Shown here: positions 43,306-55,033 of the stretch, piece by piece
Numbering within the stretch: the first letter of the stretch is position 1
Layout: every line of letters starts with the position of its first letter
Source of the DNA: Mytilisepta virgata
Taxonomy: Eukaryota > Mollusca > Bivalvia > Mytilida > Mytilidae
Assembly: GCA_028015205.1 (NCBI GenBank)
Contig: CM051513.1
Coordinates: 44,520,841 to 44,584,840, forward strand
Length of the DNA: 64,000 nucleotides
Direction: 5' to 3'
The notes under the pieces: model-generated
What the model saw: the letters and a program-made list of their open reading frames with translations, nothing else
The model's database searches: none
Told to the model about the DNA's origin: nothing
Translations under genes and position numbers: made by a program

Positions 43306-43794
43306 CTACAAACATAGAACTTTATTTATAAAAAAGTGAATAAAATACACCTACAAAATATCAAACTATTGTTAACTTAAGTACATTTAATTTTTTTTTA
43401 AGAAAAAACAATAGTTTAATGATGTATATAATAATTTTAATTTTATCACATAGAGTTATCCCCCATCTATAGCTAATTAAGTGTGTCGAGAAAAATCAAC
43501 AATTTAACTCAAAGTCTAAACATATTGCATGTAGAAAGTAAATGAACACACTAAAGCTTTATTATAGAAAGAGTGTGACTGTCTGATCAATTATTCAAAA
43601 ACTTAATCCAAAATTAAAATCTGTGACAATTAAAACAGCTGTCAACCTTGCATTTAAATGCATATATATTTCTGTTAACAATTAGTAACGTCGATATTTG
43701 TGTATCTATATTTGTAACACAAAATGAAATATATGGTTCTCAACTAATTTAGATCTCATTCATGAACATCAGTAAATTTTGGATTTTTTGGCAG

Positions 43795-46549
43795 GTTGAC
43801 GATATAAAGAATCACGGACCGGTTGCTGGGTACAAAGAGGATGGCTTTGAGAAGATGCATGGCCGTATAAGAGATCAGCTGTTTGTTCAAAATCAGCATG
43901 CACGCAGTCGGGACACTGCCTACAATTTTGCAGAAATTGAAATACTCCAGCATGTATTGACTGGGGGTATTTTCAGGACAATGGTATATGGTAAGTTTCA
44001 ATTTAATTTCCGTTTTTATAGGGAAATAGTCATCGAAGGAACATGTTAGGAAAATAGCGTTTTCATAGGAGTAATTGTATATAGAAGAAATATATTATAG
44101 GTATAATCCATTCATATATTTAGCTTAGGTTAAAATTTTAAAATATTATGCCTAACACATGTTAAAATAACATTTCTCTAATTCTTTTGCAATTTTCACA
44201 TCTCTCACTCAGGGCCAGTGTTAGAAAAATATTTCTCCCCACATGATTTTGTTGTTCTCAAATGATGATTGGTTTAGCAAAAGGTCATGCATCACTTGCC
44301 AGAAAATACTGTGATGTATGAGAATTTAAAATTTAAACTATCTCAACTGTAGAAATATGAATTCACTACTAAGAATGAAAAATTATATATTTATTTTTAT
44401 TCCAATACAACAAAAACAACAACTCTGTGGATTGACACAAATGCATGAACTTTTTTCTGAAGTATTTTTTTTTAAATTGGTACAGAAACGAAAATGTTTT
44501 GGTTATCAATAGGTGTTTTGAGAGGTAAATATCTATTCAGACAAGTTATTAGACATTTACTAGATAAAACTCACCTTTGAAGTGCAAAATCAACCCATAG
44601 AAGTGATCTATGCCTGCACTAGATATATTGGATTTTTTTTTTATCATAGTGTAATCTGTATTACAAATTCAGGACGTTGTATTAGAATATACTAGAATTT
44701 ATAATTATGTATTTTATTTCAATTTAAAATCCAATTAAATTCCCAAAGGCTGTCATAGTTATCTGTGACTTTGTTACTACACTTAAGCAATGATTGAAAT
44801 CAATTGTTTTGAGGTATTTAAATATATGATTACAAGCATTAACATAGTTACATACATTATATTGTTAGTTGTTTATTTTATGTTTTTTCAGGGTTCAAGC
44901 ATCTGAAAATGTACAACAGTCAGGAAAGGAAAGGCATGTCCAGGCATTTTTAGGATTTAAGGTACCTCCTTCATCAAGCAATATTTTGAAAAAAGCAGAG
45001 AGGAACAGCTCATATAAGCCAGTCATCACAAACATCAGACCACAAGATCTAAATGATTTACAATTACAACATATATGTCAACTTAACCAGATCAACCCTA
45101 CCATAGCAAAAACAGTGTACTACAAATCTATCAGTACACAATCTGGAGAAATTGCCAATGCCAATGCTGCAGTTTTTTACAGAGACTCTGATAATGAGGT
45201 AAATCTGGAAAATCCAATACAACTTGATGATTTCATATTTTTTTCAGTCTCTCCCTTATTCTGTTCCATTTTTTAGTAACACTCTTGGACTCCTATGTGA
45301 GTCTTAGAATTTAATGTGAAGTAGCATTAACACTGTTTTAGGATTAAAAACTATGTCTTTTATTTACAATGTTCTTTACAACTGTATACATAACAGTTTG
45401 GATTGAATACTAAGTTATGTTTAAAATTATATTCTTATTCAATTTTTCTGTAACATGGCATTTGATTGGCTAGTGTCTTAGGTAAAACTCACAGTTTGCA
45501 TGTCGTATATAACCTAGGGGTGTACCTTGAAGAAGTCGCCATCTTGAATTCTTGACATCCAACATGTTGATAAATGCAATATAATAGAATACAAGGACAT
45601 CGCTTACCTCAAAAACTACTTTAAATGAGATTTTGTTATCACTTTGCGTCCGTCGTCTGTCCGTTAACTTTTCACATTTCAATCTTCTTCTTAAAAAACC
45701 ACTGATCCAAACGGAGCAAACTTGGCAGCAATGTTCCTAGGAAGGTCTTTTACAGAATTTATAATTTTAGTTCCCATCGAATATTCAACATGGCTGCCAG
45801 GCCCAATAATGCGTTCTGATCGGCTGAAATTTCAAAAATCTTCTTGTCAGAAATCACAAGACCAAATGAACTTCTACTTTGCAGGAATGTTCCTTAGATG
45901 GTCCTCTACCCAATTTATAATTTTGGTGCCGATTGGAAATCCAAGATATTACGCCTGAATGATCAGATCATGGTCCTTAACGAAATTTTTGTTTTTGGTG
46001 CTGGTAAAAAATTCAAGATGGCTCTGACTACTTTACATAGTTTAAAAAAAGGACCCTTATGGGAATACATATCAAACTGCATCATTCTGGTCAATTCAGG
46101 TGAGCGATTACAGGCTCCTGGGGGCCTCTGGTTTGTCTTTGTCATTTTGAAAAATTTTTGCCCTGATATTGTCTCCCCATTTTTTTCACTTGTAGAGTTT
46201 TTGACAGTGCCCTTGATATCTTCTTATCTATCTTGACAACACAAACTGACTTAATATTACCATTGACTGAATGGCTGTGTTATAATCAAATGATTTGCCA
46301 TTAGTTTTAATAAACAAAGATTAACATGTTTGTCATTAACAGGAACATATTGGATTGTTCAAAGAAGCAGCGAACATCAAAGGAGAGAAAAAGTCCCTTC
46401 AAGTTGCGAAAGTGCAAGTGATGCAACCATTGGTGTCAACAAATACACTTGGATTTATATGTGAGCGTGTGGTTTTGAGTGAGTGGTTCGATTATATTAA
46501 AGCCGCAGATGTCTGGTGCATGCATGTGAGAGATAACACTGTAGAATGA
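43795..46549 (+). CDS. KDZ/Plavaka-like transposase, last three exons
   Basis: Exons 43795-43990 (acceptor TTGGCAG, donor GTAAGT), 44900-45198 (acceptor TTCAAG, donor GTAAAT) and 46343-46549 (acceptor TTAACAG; stop TGA 46547-46549). Phases 1 and 0 agree, giving one continuous 233-codon reading. Exon 1 has the motif pattern FEKMHGRIR...NQHARSRDTAYNF...LTGG, resembling the FESFN..IR...SRDIA..F...L.GG signature of KDZ/Plavaka-type DDE transposases. The C-terminal SEWFDYIKAADVW block ends the protein. Using the nearer acceptor TTTTCAG at 44891 would break the frame. Upstream exons were not found, so the gene is partial; family assignment is moderate. Confidence 0.5.
45615..46136 (+). repeat. Decayed copy of the 40.5-kb repeat family in an intron
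   Basis: Starts with GTTATCACTTTGCGTCCGTCG (compare 40493-40525) and ends with TCAATTCAGGTGAGCGATTACAGGCTC near 46110. Contains two internal blocks with GGAATGTTCCT.GG.AGGTC-type sequence. No coding function; ORFs within it rejected. Confidence 0.6.
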
Positions 46550-46939
46550 AAGATGGTGTAAGAACTGTACAGATTGAGCAAGAAAGTAGAGATGTGAGAA
46601 AAAAGGCATGGATCCACAATAACACACAGAACATGTACTATCTTAATCAATTTAGACTGTCACATAAAAAAAGAAAATACAATTTATAAGAATTTAATGA
46701 GTGCAAACATATATACTGAACCTTCACTATAAAAAATCTTGTTTTAAAAATAATTGGACAAGCTTGTATGATTTTAGGCATTGTATTGTTAGAATAAATT
46801 TATGACGTCACTAATGGTATTTCAAGGATTTTGAGCAATGGTACTTGTTATCTATTATGACCAACTTAATAAGGCTTTAGGTTTTGTTAATAACCAAAAT
46901 ATTTAGATGGTGCATTTTTATGGTGTCCAGTATAATTCC
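46550..46939. other. 3' flank of the transposase-like gene
   Basis: AT-rich; no supported feature. Probable 3' UTR. Confidence 0.4.
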
Positions 46940-47205
46940 ATTGCTCATATGTGTATCTGTTTTATTTGTCACATGATGATGTAGTGGTATGAAGTCCCTG
47001 TGTCATATGTTTATTGTTTATTTGTCATATGATGCTGTAGTGGTTAAAGTCCCTGGGTCAAATGTTATCTTTATTTTTTAACTGTCACATGATGCTGTAG
47101 TGGTATGAAGTCCCTGTGTCATATGTTAATTGTTTATTTGTCACATGATGCTGTGTCATATGTTTATTGTTTATTTGTCACACGATGATGTAGTGGTATG
47201 ACGTT
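46940..47205. repeat. ~60-bp imperfect tandem repeat
   Basis: About 4.5 units marked by TTTATTTGTCACATGATG.TGTAGTGG and GAAGTCCCTGTGTCATATG. Unit length varies and one unit is truncated (47140-47160). Confidence 0.8.
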
Positions 47206-48285
47206 TTTGTGCACTAATTACATTATGACGTCAATTAATTACTCGTAATGCATGGGGTTTTTACCATAGATAATATGACCAATGAAGCAGCCCATATTAG
47301 AATGTTGAATTTTACCATGGGTAAATCCTGTTGACGTAATATGCACCCCATATTAGAATGCAATATTTTTATAGCTGTATTTATAAAATCAATGTGCTTA
47401 AGATTGTTAGTTGTTATTGTTTTTCATACTATGGATATTTATTCCATCAAAAACAATACTGAGAATATTTTTGTTTAATGAAGAGATTTACTCCTACTGG
47501 TATTTAATAAAAAAGCGGAATAACTGGATGCATGAGTCTCTGTTTATCCTAAATATTTTTATCAATGGTGGTGTAAATAATGTTGAATTGGAAATGTTTG
47601 TGTAGTTTCTATTTCATGTTTGACACCCATGAAAGGTTTTCACGTAGTATGAATTGTATTGCTTTGTAAAGAAATCTGTTATGCTTCTATTAGAGAACCT
47701 TGTGTGTCACTGCCTTAAATTTATGGATGATTTATATACCATGAAAATGGTGAATATAAAACCAACTTGAATATATTTTATTGAATATAAATCTGTATGG
47801 CGTTTTAGGCTTTAATTAAAATAACATATAACATAAAAGGTAAAATTTGAACATGTACTTAAGTGAGGTCTTATAATTTAATTTTATGCCTTAAGTTGTC
47901 AATTATTTTGCATTTGTAAATTTGCACAAGAAATGTTTGTCAAAATGGGTTGTTCTTAAATGATGTACCATAAAAATTATGGCAATAAGCTTTATAGGTA
48001 AAGTACATATAATGTAGAAAAATAATAATGGTATTTGTTTTTATTAATAAAATTTTGTTGCAAAATAAATTCATTATTGCATCTATTGCTTATTGTTTTT
48101 TTTATCCTACACAATATTTAACGATCAGATGAACAAAATTTATCCAGCATTTTTTAATGAAAAGTGCCTGATATATAATAATCATTACCTACCAGTATAC
48201 TGAATCATCAAGTTAAAAATAATTTAAATTTATACCATCTTATTGACTGGGTTCATTAGAGCAATACAAAAGATTCATATTGAAA
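47206..48285. other. AT-rich, nothing recognised
   Basis: Short ORFs such as 47411-47605 lack support. Confidence 0.45.
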
Positions 48286-48520
48286 TACATAATTCACATG
48301 ATTTTCATGTGAAAAATAATTTCATGATTTTTGCATGAAAATCGCATGAAAATCATATGATTCACATATGAATCACATATAAATTCCAAAACGCGTGATT
48401 ATCATGGGTTTTTTTTAACGTATGATAATCGCATGATAAAAATATGCATGAAAATTGCATGAGAATTGTATGATTTTCATATGTTTGGTAAATCGCATGA
48501 GAATCATGCGAGGCATTTTT
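48286..48520. repeat. Cluster of degenerate palindromes around GCATGA / TCATGC
   Basis: At least ten copies of short dyads such as TCACATGATTTTCATGTGA, GCATGAAAATCGCATGA, TCATATGATTCACATATGA and GCATGAGAATCATGC fill about 235 bp. There is no constant period. Confidence 0.7.
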
Positions 48521-49014
48521 CCCTGTGTATTCGTATATTTTTAGCATACGCGTCACGTGAAAGCTGTGTAGTATTGTTATGTAGCTGAATGACGTCTCAA
48601 TACACATGTGCCTAAACTCTGATTATTTGTCTTATTGATTCCCACTTATGATATTATGGGGTTAGTAGGCGTGGTTTATTTCAATACACGGTTTGTAGTG
48701 GTCCCGTTATAAAAACAACACGACGTTGAGGAAAAATCAGAAACATTTCTCGAGGACTACAGGCTCAGACATGAGGGGTACTTAGGATTTGTCTTTATAT
48801 ATTTGAAATTCCCACTCTATATCTGAATTTTGAGTATCCTTTAATTTGTGAATTTTAGTTTCAATACTTTTAGTATCGTCTTAAAGTTATGCAAAATGGT
48901 AGACAATTTTTTTTATAAAGGACCCAGTGAACAATTATACATATGTTTGTAGTCATTCAAAATCAATTGCTAATAAGTACGTCTGACATAATTCATTTAC
49001 ATTCATTTTTTTTT
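48521..49014. other. Nothing recognised
   Basis: AT-rich spacer. Confidence 0.4.
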
Positions 49015-49262
49015 AATTCGCGAAAAAAAATTTATTCTTCCTTTTAAAAATCCTCTACAAATCAACTAAATATTAATGCCTGTTACAGTGGGATGTTAGC
49101 ATCAGTGCCGGACAAAAGCACTTCGTGCTATGTTTTTAATTCGCGAAAAAAAAAAATTGATTCCTCATTTTAAAAATCCTTTTTACAAATCAACTAAATA
49201 TTAATGCCTGCTACAGTGGGATGTTAGCATCAGTGCTGAACAAAAGCACTTCGTGCTATGTT
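49015..49262. repeat. Two tandem 123-bp units ending in a hairpin
   Basis: Units start at 49015 and 49138 (AATTCGCGAAAAAA). Each ends with AGCACTTCGTGCT, a 5-bp stem with a TTC loop, then ATGTTT. The units differ by a few substitutions and A-tract length. Confidence 0.85.
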
Positions 49263-49774
49263 TATTTAACATATAATAGCCTGTATCACTCTATGTCAAT
49301 ATGTTAGGTGTATTATATATGAAATTAGAATGTCATGTAATATATTGTATGTTGTAAAAGATTATATTTGTAATATGTACATATGCCCCCTGGCATCTTT
49401 ATCTTTATATAGTCGTGCATTGACACGAACAATGGTATATATCGATATGCATATATTTATCAAAATATTGGCAAATTATTTGTCTTAGAAGTGAGTTCAA
49501 GGAACAAAAAAGAACAAACGAGTCTACATTCATATAGAAAAAGAGGCCATACGTAGTCGGGTAGATGGAATGAGGGTATAGCTGCGGAACCGTAGTTCTT
49601 AGGTCCTTATGATATTTTTGACAATTTATGGACCATAGAGCTACGGATTTTCCTATTTTAAAGCATTCGGAATTGCAACACAGGTTCAGGTCTCACTTAT
49701 TTCAAATAATTATATAAATAATAGTGTCAAGGAAATGAATATTGAAACATAAATTATAGTTACGTCATGGGTGC
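49263..49774. other. Nothing recognised
   Basis: AT-rich spacer, no supported ORF. Confidence 0.4.
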
Positions 49775-50402
49775 AAGACAACTCAGACCGTCTATAAAAA
49801 AGACGACTCGGACCGTTTATGAAGCCAACTCGGACCGTCTAAAATGCCAACTCAGACAAAGAATAAAACGAAAGTTTAGACTATATAAATGATTTTAATG
49901 GGTGTCTACGATGAAAAAGACAACTCGGGTTGCGTCTGAAGAGAATAAAGTCGAACCATCAATAAGTCAACTCCGACCGTCTATAATGCCTGTAATGAGC
50001 TTGTGTAATTAGATTATCAATTTCTTGATCATTTAAATCATGTAAATAGAATAATTAAATTTACATTACTGGTTGTTAATTTAATTTAATTTCAGTCTAT
50101 AACAAATATAATAGATATCGAATTCAATTAACGGTTAAATCAAGATTGTTTAATGAATTAATAAAGATCTTATTCAAAATATAGAATCATCATGATGACT
50201 GAGTAGAAATTACAGTTTACATTAAACCAAATATTTTTGCCATGGCATTTGCAAATGCGTCAAGGTATAGAGGATACTTTTATGTCGAATATAACATTTT
50301 ATCATTTAAATCGCCTAAACTCTAGGTTTATACGTTGTCAGAGTTGGCATTATAGACGGTCGATTTTAGATAGACGCTCCGAGTTGACTTATTGACAGAC
50401 TT
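49775..50402. mobile_element. Possible non-autonomous DNA transposon with repeated CAACTCGGACCGTCTATAA motif
   Basis: The motif occurs in direct orientation at 49779, 49804, 49828, 49848 (partial) and 49968, and in inverse orientation at 50341-50360 and 50379-50398. Short motif arrays in opposite orientation at the two ends suggest sub-terminal transposase binding sites. No clean termini or target duplication seen. Confidence 0.45.
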
Positions 50403-50991
50403 TAGGTTAAAAAATATTAAATGATAAATAAAACAAATTAGACAAACTTTTTTTTGCTTAAATGAAGTTTTATAATAAATTAATGAAGATAATTAGAAAT
50501 TTTGGATTCATTTGGATAATGTTTGGCAAATTCAGCAACATTTAAATGATACTTTCATTTAATATATATGTAATCGTTTATACTCATTTAAACCCCAAGA
50601 ACTTCCACCAGGAGGAACGTCAGATCATCAAATTAATGACCACTGATAATGGCTTTCACAGACTGCAGGCGAACTGTATCACCTCAGATAAGACATAAAA
50701 TATTTACACTTCAAGATAGGTTTACGTTTCATTGATAAAACTTTGCAATTCCACACAAAAATAAGAATGTGTTCATGTTTACAGTGTTTATCAGAAAATA
50801 TGACATGTAAAACAAATTTTAGGTAATATGTAATTTATGTTACCTATTCTGATCTTTGCATTGGAGTTCCGTAGTTTTGTTGTTACCTTTATGTACATTC
50901 ACTAATATCCATTTTTGTAAAGAAATTAACTTTTTTACACCACAATTTACATGAAATGTATTTTCACAAGAATTGAACATCCATAGAGGCT
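50403..50991. other. Nothing recognised
   Basis: AT-rich; 3' side of the next minus-strand gene. Confidence 0.4.
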
Positions 50992-52236
50992 TCATTCCCA
51001 GGTATGTCCAAGAAAAGGTACACCTTCAGGGTTTGGGTATAGTGACCGCACAAGTTCTAGTACCCATTCTGGCATTATTTCTCTCTGGTGCATAACAACC
51101 CACTCCCCACCACCAATTCCTCTTTTCTTAGCCAGATACTGGGGAAGTAACCATCCATATACATTGTTTATACACTTCCAGAATCTACGATATATAGTTT
51201 TCCTGATTTGTTGGTTGGCATTTGATGGAGGTTGTCCGTTTCCCAGCCAAGGCGCTGTATTGTTAGAAGTAGCAATACATGGTCTGATAAAGCAGAATCG
51301 ACACTGGTCGTCCTCTAAATCAAAATGCTCTGGTTCAGGGTTACCACCATCACCACTGTCACCCCTGCCACTAATGTCATCCCGTGTATTTTGATTTGGT
51401 TTACATGGAGTTTTTCGTTTTTCCCCAGTCTTCTTTTCTGTATAATAAAGATCAATTGTTTATTTGGTTATCAACAATATATTTTCTTTGATTATTCTAG
51501 GCACCTGTAATGGATCACGTGGGCTCAACCCATAGAACTGTCTAGCGCGTCCCCAGGTGGCGGATAGGGGAGACCCTCTCGTTGGGGGGTTGTCAGGTCA
51601 TAATACGGAAAGCCTGACCGCGGACCATAGTGGGTAACGTGTTTGGAGAATGCCACACTCCCTGCACGCTAAAGACCCCTTCTGTAGTTTTCGAAAAAGA
51701 GTAGGCTGATGGCCGCTACAGAAGGCTAAATTATCCGACCCTACCCAACCATCCTCCTTTTACAGTGGCAGTCAAAATTGGTTCCCCTTTGTGTCCCATC
51801 CCACCCTAATTGAATTGTTTGATAAATTGAACTGGTTCTCGTCCTGAAGAAGCATGAAATATTTGCCACTGGACGTTAAGCAACAATCAATGAATCAATC
51901 TTTGACTATTATTAAATAATTATGTATAAAATTAATAATTCTTCACATAATGGTGATAATTATGGTAAATTAAAAAAAAGATATTATTTTGTTCAATTTT
52001 ACTCTACCATTTATATAAAATTCATAAACATAATTAATATATATGTGGTAAAAAAATACCCACAATGCATTCAGTTATATGGTTACCTTCAGGAACATCA
52101 TAATTGTTTCTTTTTCTTCTTTTGTCACCTCCAACATAATAATTTCAGTCTTGGAATCTTTTGCAGCCATCATGTACTTTCTCTTTCTGAGTTTGAAATG
52201 TTGCACTTTGTTTGACCTTTCTGTATTATGAGTCAT
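50992..52236 (-). CDS. Two-exon gene of unknown function with a Cys-x2-Cys...WLGNGQPP domain (about 190 aa)
   Basis: Exon 1: ATG at 52236 (MTHNTERSN), basic, rich in Lys, ending FLK with donor GTAACC at ~52087. Exon 2: 51433-50992, starting with KTGEKRKTP if the acceptor is ACAGAAAAG, stop TGA at 50992-50994. Exon 2 is open for ~147 codons: acidic linker (EPEHFDLEDD), then CRFCFIRPCIA, WLGNGQPPS, IYRRFWKCINNVYGWLLPQYL, QREIMPEWVLELVRSLYPNPEG and GHTWE at the end. I recall similar small proteins as repeated, often transposon-associated families in molluscs and cnidarians, but cannot name one. The choice between two closely spaced acceptors decides the frame. Confidence 0.55.
51530..51901 (+). 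repeat. SINE/LINE-like element with a tail related to bivalve SINEs, in the intron
   Basis: A GC-richer body, then GTTCTCGTCCTGA (51834-51846), ATGAAATATTTGCCACTGG, GACGTTAAGCAACAATCAAT and a degenerate TCAA-type tail to 51901. No tRNA-like head was found. The body carries CCCCAGGTGGCGGATAGGGG at its start. Left boundary approximate. Confidence 0.6.
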
Positions 52237-52479
52237 CTTGGTGACATGATTATAAATTTGAATTTGATTGGTTCTCCAAACCACGTGATTTAATGGATGA
52301 ATATGATTGGTTCTGAAACTGCGCCTTTACTTCAAATTTTGAATCTCTCATTCAGTTATATTCTGTCTTCTTGTCAAGTTGCAACAGTGTCTATCGAAAA
52401 TGAATGTACTTACTGATATATCGAATATTGAGTATGTAAACAGAGAGACTTTCAAGTGGAGAAGTAAAACAGAATAAAT

Positions 52480-53104
52480 ATGTTAGAAAACCTAGAAAGT
52501 CTATTGACTATAACTTTAAGACAGAAGCTAAAAAAAATGGATTTTGATGGTAAATTCGAAAGTTTGAAGAAAGTGTTGAAGACCAGGTCGACTGTTCAGC
52601 TATTGAACACTGATGGATTTTTATATAAAAAACTGTGTAGACAGAAAACCAGGAAAGATTGAAACTGTTTCTAGTGAACATGATGATTTAGATTTATTTG
52701 TTTGTTCAAAACAGAAACTCTACGAACTTGTCCGATTATCACAGTGGCTTGGACCTATGGAGCCTGTTGACATGACTAAGATAGGACACGTTCCGAGATT
52801 AGCAGTCAAACCTCTAAAATCCAACTCCATTCCTATAGTTTTCTGGCACTCCTCCTCAGAATTCAAACAGGATTTTACAGTGAATTATAAATTGATTCAT
52901 GCATATCTTTGTGCTGGAATGTATCCTGCTCAATATGAGAAATTTAGTAACTTTGCTAACATTGGACTCACTTGCCTCGAACTTGTACAAGCCTGCACCA
53001 TGGAAAGTGCACTTAAGTTCATATATTGTGTACAAGTGGTCTTCTACAACGTCACAAGATTTCTTGTTAAGCTCAAACAAACAGCAACAACTGACTCACT
53101 TTAG
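52480..53104 (+). pseudogene. Unidentified mobile-element-like ORF, frameshifted
   Basis: Open segments 52480-52662, 52613-53104 and 52899-53120 in three frames read as one protein with frameshifts near 52620 and 52960. Recognisable stretch: GHVPRLAVKPLKSN, IVFWHSSSEFKQDFTVNYKLIHAYL, MYPAQYEKFSNFANIG. It resembles the N-terminal region of transposases seen in molluscs, but I cannot assign it. Its 3' end meets the Polinton integrase head to tail at ~53095. Confidence 0.4.
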
Positions 53105-53700
53105 GGGAGTCGCGTTGTAGGATGTTACAAGGTCTTGGAGAACATCAAGATATCTGTGTTCTATGCTCTGTAAAGTACCTATACATCTTCGATTTTAGAT
53201 TTTTATAAAACTCTTTCTGAAAAATTTGCCTTTGTCTCAGAATTCTGCGTTGTAAAATAATATATATTTTGACTCTGCAAGTAGGATTTTATCAAGTTGT
53301 TGTTAAACTCTTTCCCTTTATCAGTGCGAATTTTTGTAGGGGTCCTATCATTTTGGAGGACTTGCTTTAGAGCCTGTAATACATCTTTTTATTTTTCAGT
53401 GGTTGCACCCACAGGTACTTGGAAAAGATGTCGATGACAATTAGAAGGAATTTGATGCCATCGTTTTCACTTGCAATATTCGTGACATCAGCTAGATCCA
53501 TGTCTTATTCGTCATCAATACCAGAGACTACTACTTTTGCTCGCCTAAATGACTTTCGGAGTTCTTTTCTTAATGTATAAGAGTCTTGACTGTTTAAAAT
53601 ACGTTTTCTTTGCTTTTCCAATGTCTGTGATACCTTCACTTTTTAATATTCTGTAGATTTTTTCTGGACCAGCATATGTATTTTTATACGTGTTTAAAAT
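53095..53700 (-). pseudogene. Polinton/Maverick integrase relic
   Basis: The minus strand shows a chromo/zinc-poor N-terminal piece (YAGPEKIYRILKSEG), then MDLADVTN, GIKFLLIVIDIFSKYLWVQP, TKIRTDKGKEFNN and SETKANFSER, the D, D, E framework of Polinton-type retroviral-like integrases, followed by a YNATP motif. Interrupted by at least two stops and three frameshifts. The DNA polymerase B was not found. Described only; no reconstruction attempted. Confidence 0.75.
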
Positions 53701-53909
53701 TAAATCTTGTGTGTTCATCTTCGACTATTATTTTAATATGACAGGTAAGACCTCTTTTCAATGTATTTATTATCGGTATGGTATGTCTTTTGAATCAAGT
53801 CTGGGGGTGAGAGTATACCTTGGTTCAAAGGAAATACCAAACTAATATAGTTACACATATTGCAAGAAAAACAAAATAATAGAAATGATATTTATTGAAA
53901 ATATATTAA

Positions 53910-54152
53910 TCACTGTTCGTCTAGCAAATGTAATAGAGACTTAATCAACAGTGGTATGACTTTGTGGTTGATCATCAATATTCGTCTTTTCCTACTTACA
54001 TTTATTCCTGCACTAGCTAATGATTTTATTGTTATCTTATATTGTCGAAGTTTTTGTCTGTGATGGGAACATGTCATCAGTACTCCATGATATATTCTAT
54101 GTGCTATGTCCGCAATTGTTTCAATTTGATCATATGAACATTCACGAATCAT
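53910..54152 (-). CDS. Polinton-type small basic protein (80 aa)
   Basis: An ORF with a C-terminal RQKLRQYKITIKSLAS block and KRRILMINHKVIPLLIKSLL, similar in layout (short acidic start, Lys/Arg helix, hydrophobic end) to small virion-associated proteins I recall from Polinton-like and related DNA elements. The ORF is intact but the neighbouring genes are broken. Same strand as the integrase. Confidence 0.4.
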   Translation of the reverse strand: MIRECSYDQIETIADIAHRIYHGVLMTCSHHRQKLRQYKITIKSLASAGINVSRKRRILMINHKVIPLLIKSLLHLLDEQ

Positions 54153-54389
54153 TTGTTGTCTGTTCCTTGGTCGTGCATTATAGAGTTCTGTTAGGAAAGA
54201 GCAGTTTCGGAAAATTCATCTGTTCATGTCGAAGAGCTGAGGTGAAATGATAGTCCATGAAAATGTTTAAAACAAATTAAATTCATCCCCAAATCTCTTT
54301 TCTAATGTCAACATACTTCTACACAAGGTCAATATGTCCTCTGTATTTGGTTAATGTTGCAAGCACCAGTCCTTTAAATTTTATTTTAA

Positions 54390-54610
54390 ATAATCTTGAT
54401 GGTCATTTGGTATATCCATCAGATTCACCTGGTGTTTGAGTTAATTTATTATTTCCTTCTGGCTGAGTTTCTTGAAAGCAATGTCAAAGTAAGCATCTAA
54501 ATGCTCCATTTCTGATCACATTAAACAAGTATATTGAACTTGACTAGGGTGGTTAACCTCACAACCGTAACAACTGTCTGTCACAATATCACACCATCCT
54601 ACCGTACAAA
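54390..54610 (-). pseudogene. Cys-rich Polinton-associated ORF relic
   Basis: The minus strand reads CDIVTDSCYGCEVNHPSQVQ, then a stop, then HLDAYFDIAFKKLSQKEI. The C..GC...HPSQ pattern recurs in hypothetical proteins I associate with bivalve Polinton-like elements. Two in-frame stops. Confidence 0.35.
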
Positions 54611-54742
54611 TATTTCAAGGTGTGATGCATTAGTCTCTCTACTTTATCCATCGTTACTTCTACGGTGGTTAGGTCTAGAATGAAACTATGGTATGCATTA
54701 TCTCTTATTTATGACGTCATCTGCATAGAAGATAGGGATTTG

Positions 54743-55033
54743 CTAGATATCATTTTTAGCAAACAAACAATTAGGTTCCCACTTTATGTGTTCAATTTCA
54801 ATATCGTCATTTACAGTCCACTGCTTCAAAGTAATAACACAGTAAAAACAGGGTACACGATCACCAACATTGGAAAAAAAGAACCCATTCCGCGCTAAAT
54901 CGCATGGTTTTTGTACAAGTTGTTCTGGCCAATTCCCATATGATTGTTCTCTACTGTAAAAATATATCATGTCTTGGTGAACAGGTTTAAAAGAGAAGGG
55001 ATCATAAAAACAACAAACTGAATCCATACTCAA
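54743..55033 (-). CDS. Single BIR-domain (IAP-like) protein, 96 aa
   Basis: Contains REQSYGNWP, LARNGFFFSNVGDRVPCFYC and a C-x2-C-x16-H-x6-C zinc site, exactly the spacing of a type I/II BIR domain. BIR domains bind caspases or IAP-binding motifs and block apoptosis. No RING domain follows, and the ORF ends soon after the last Cys, so it is either a minimal BIR protein or one exon. It lies ~600 bp from the Polinton relic genes on the same strand. It could be Polinton cargo or one of the many host BIR copies of bivalves. Confidence 0.75.
   Translation of the reverse strand: MSMDSVCCFYDPFSFKPVHQDMIYFYSREQSYGNWPEQLVQKPCDLARNGFFFSNVGDRVPCFYCVITLKQWTVNDDIEIEHIKWEPNCLFAKNDI

Noticed and set aside
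45722..46236. Plus-strand ORFs of 78 and 112 codons
   Set aside because: Fall within a dispersed non-coding repeat that occurs elsewhere in the window.
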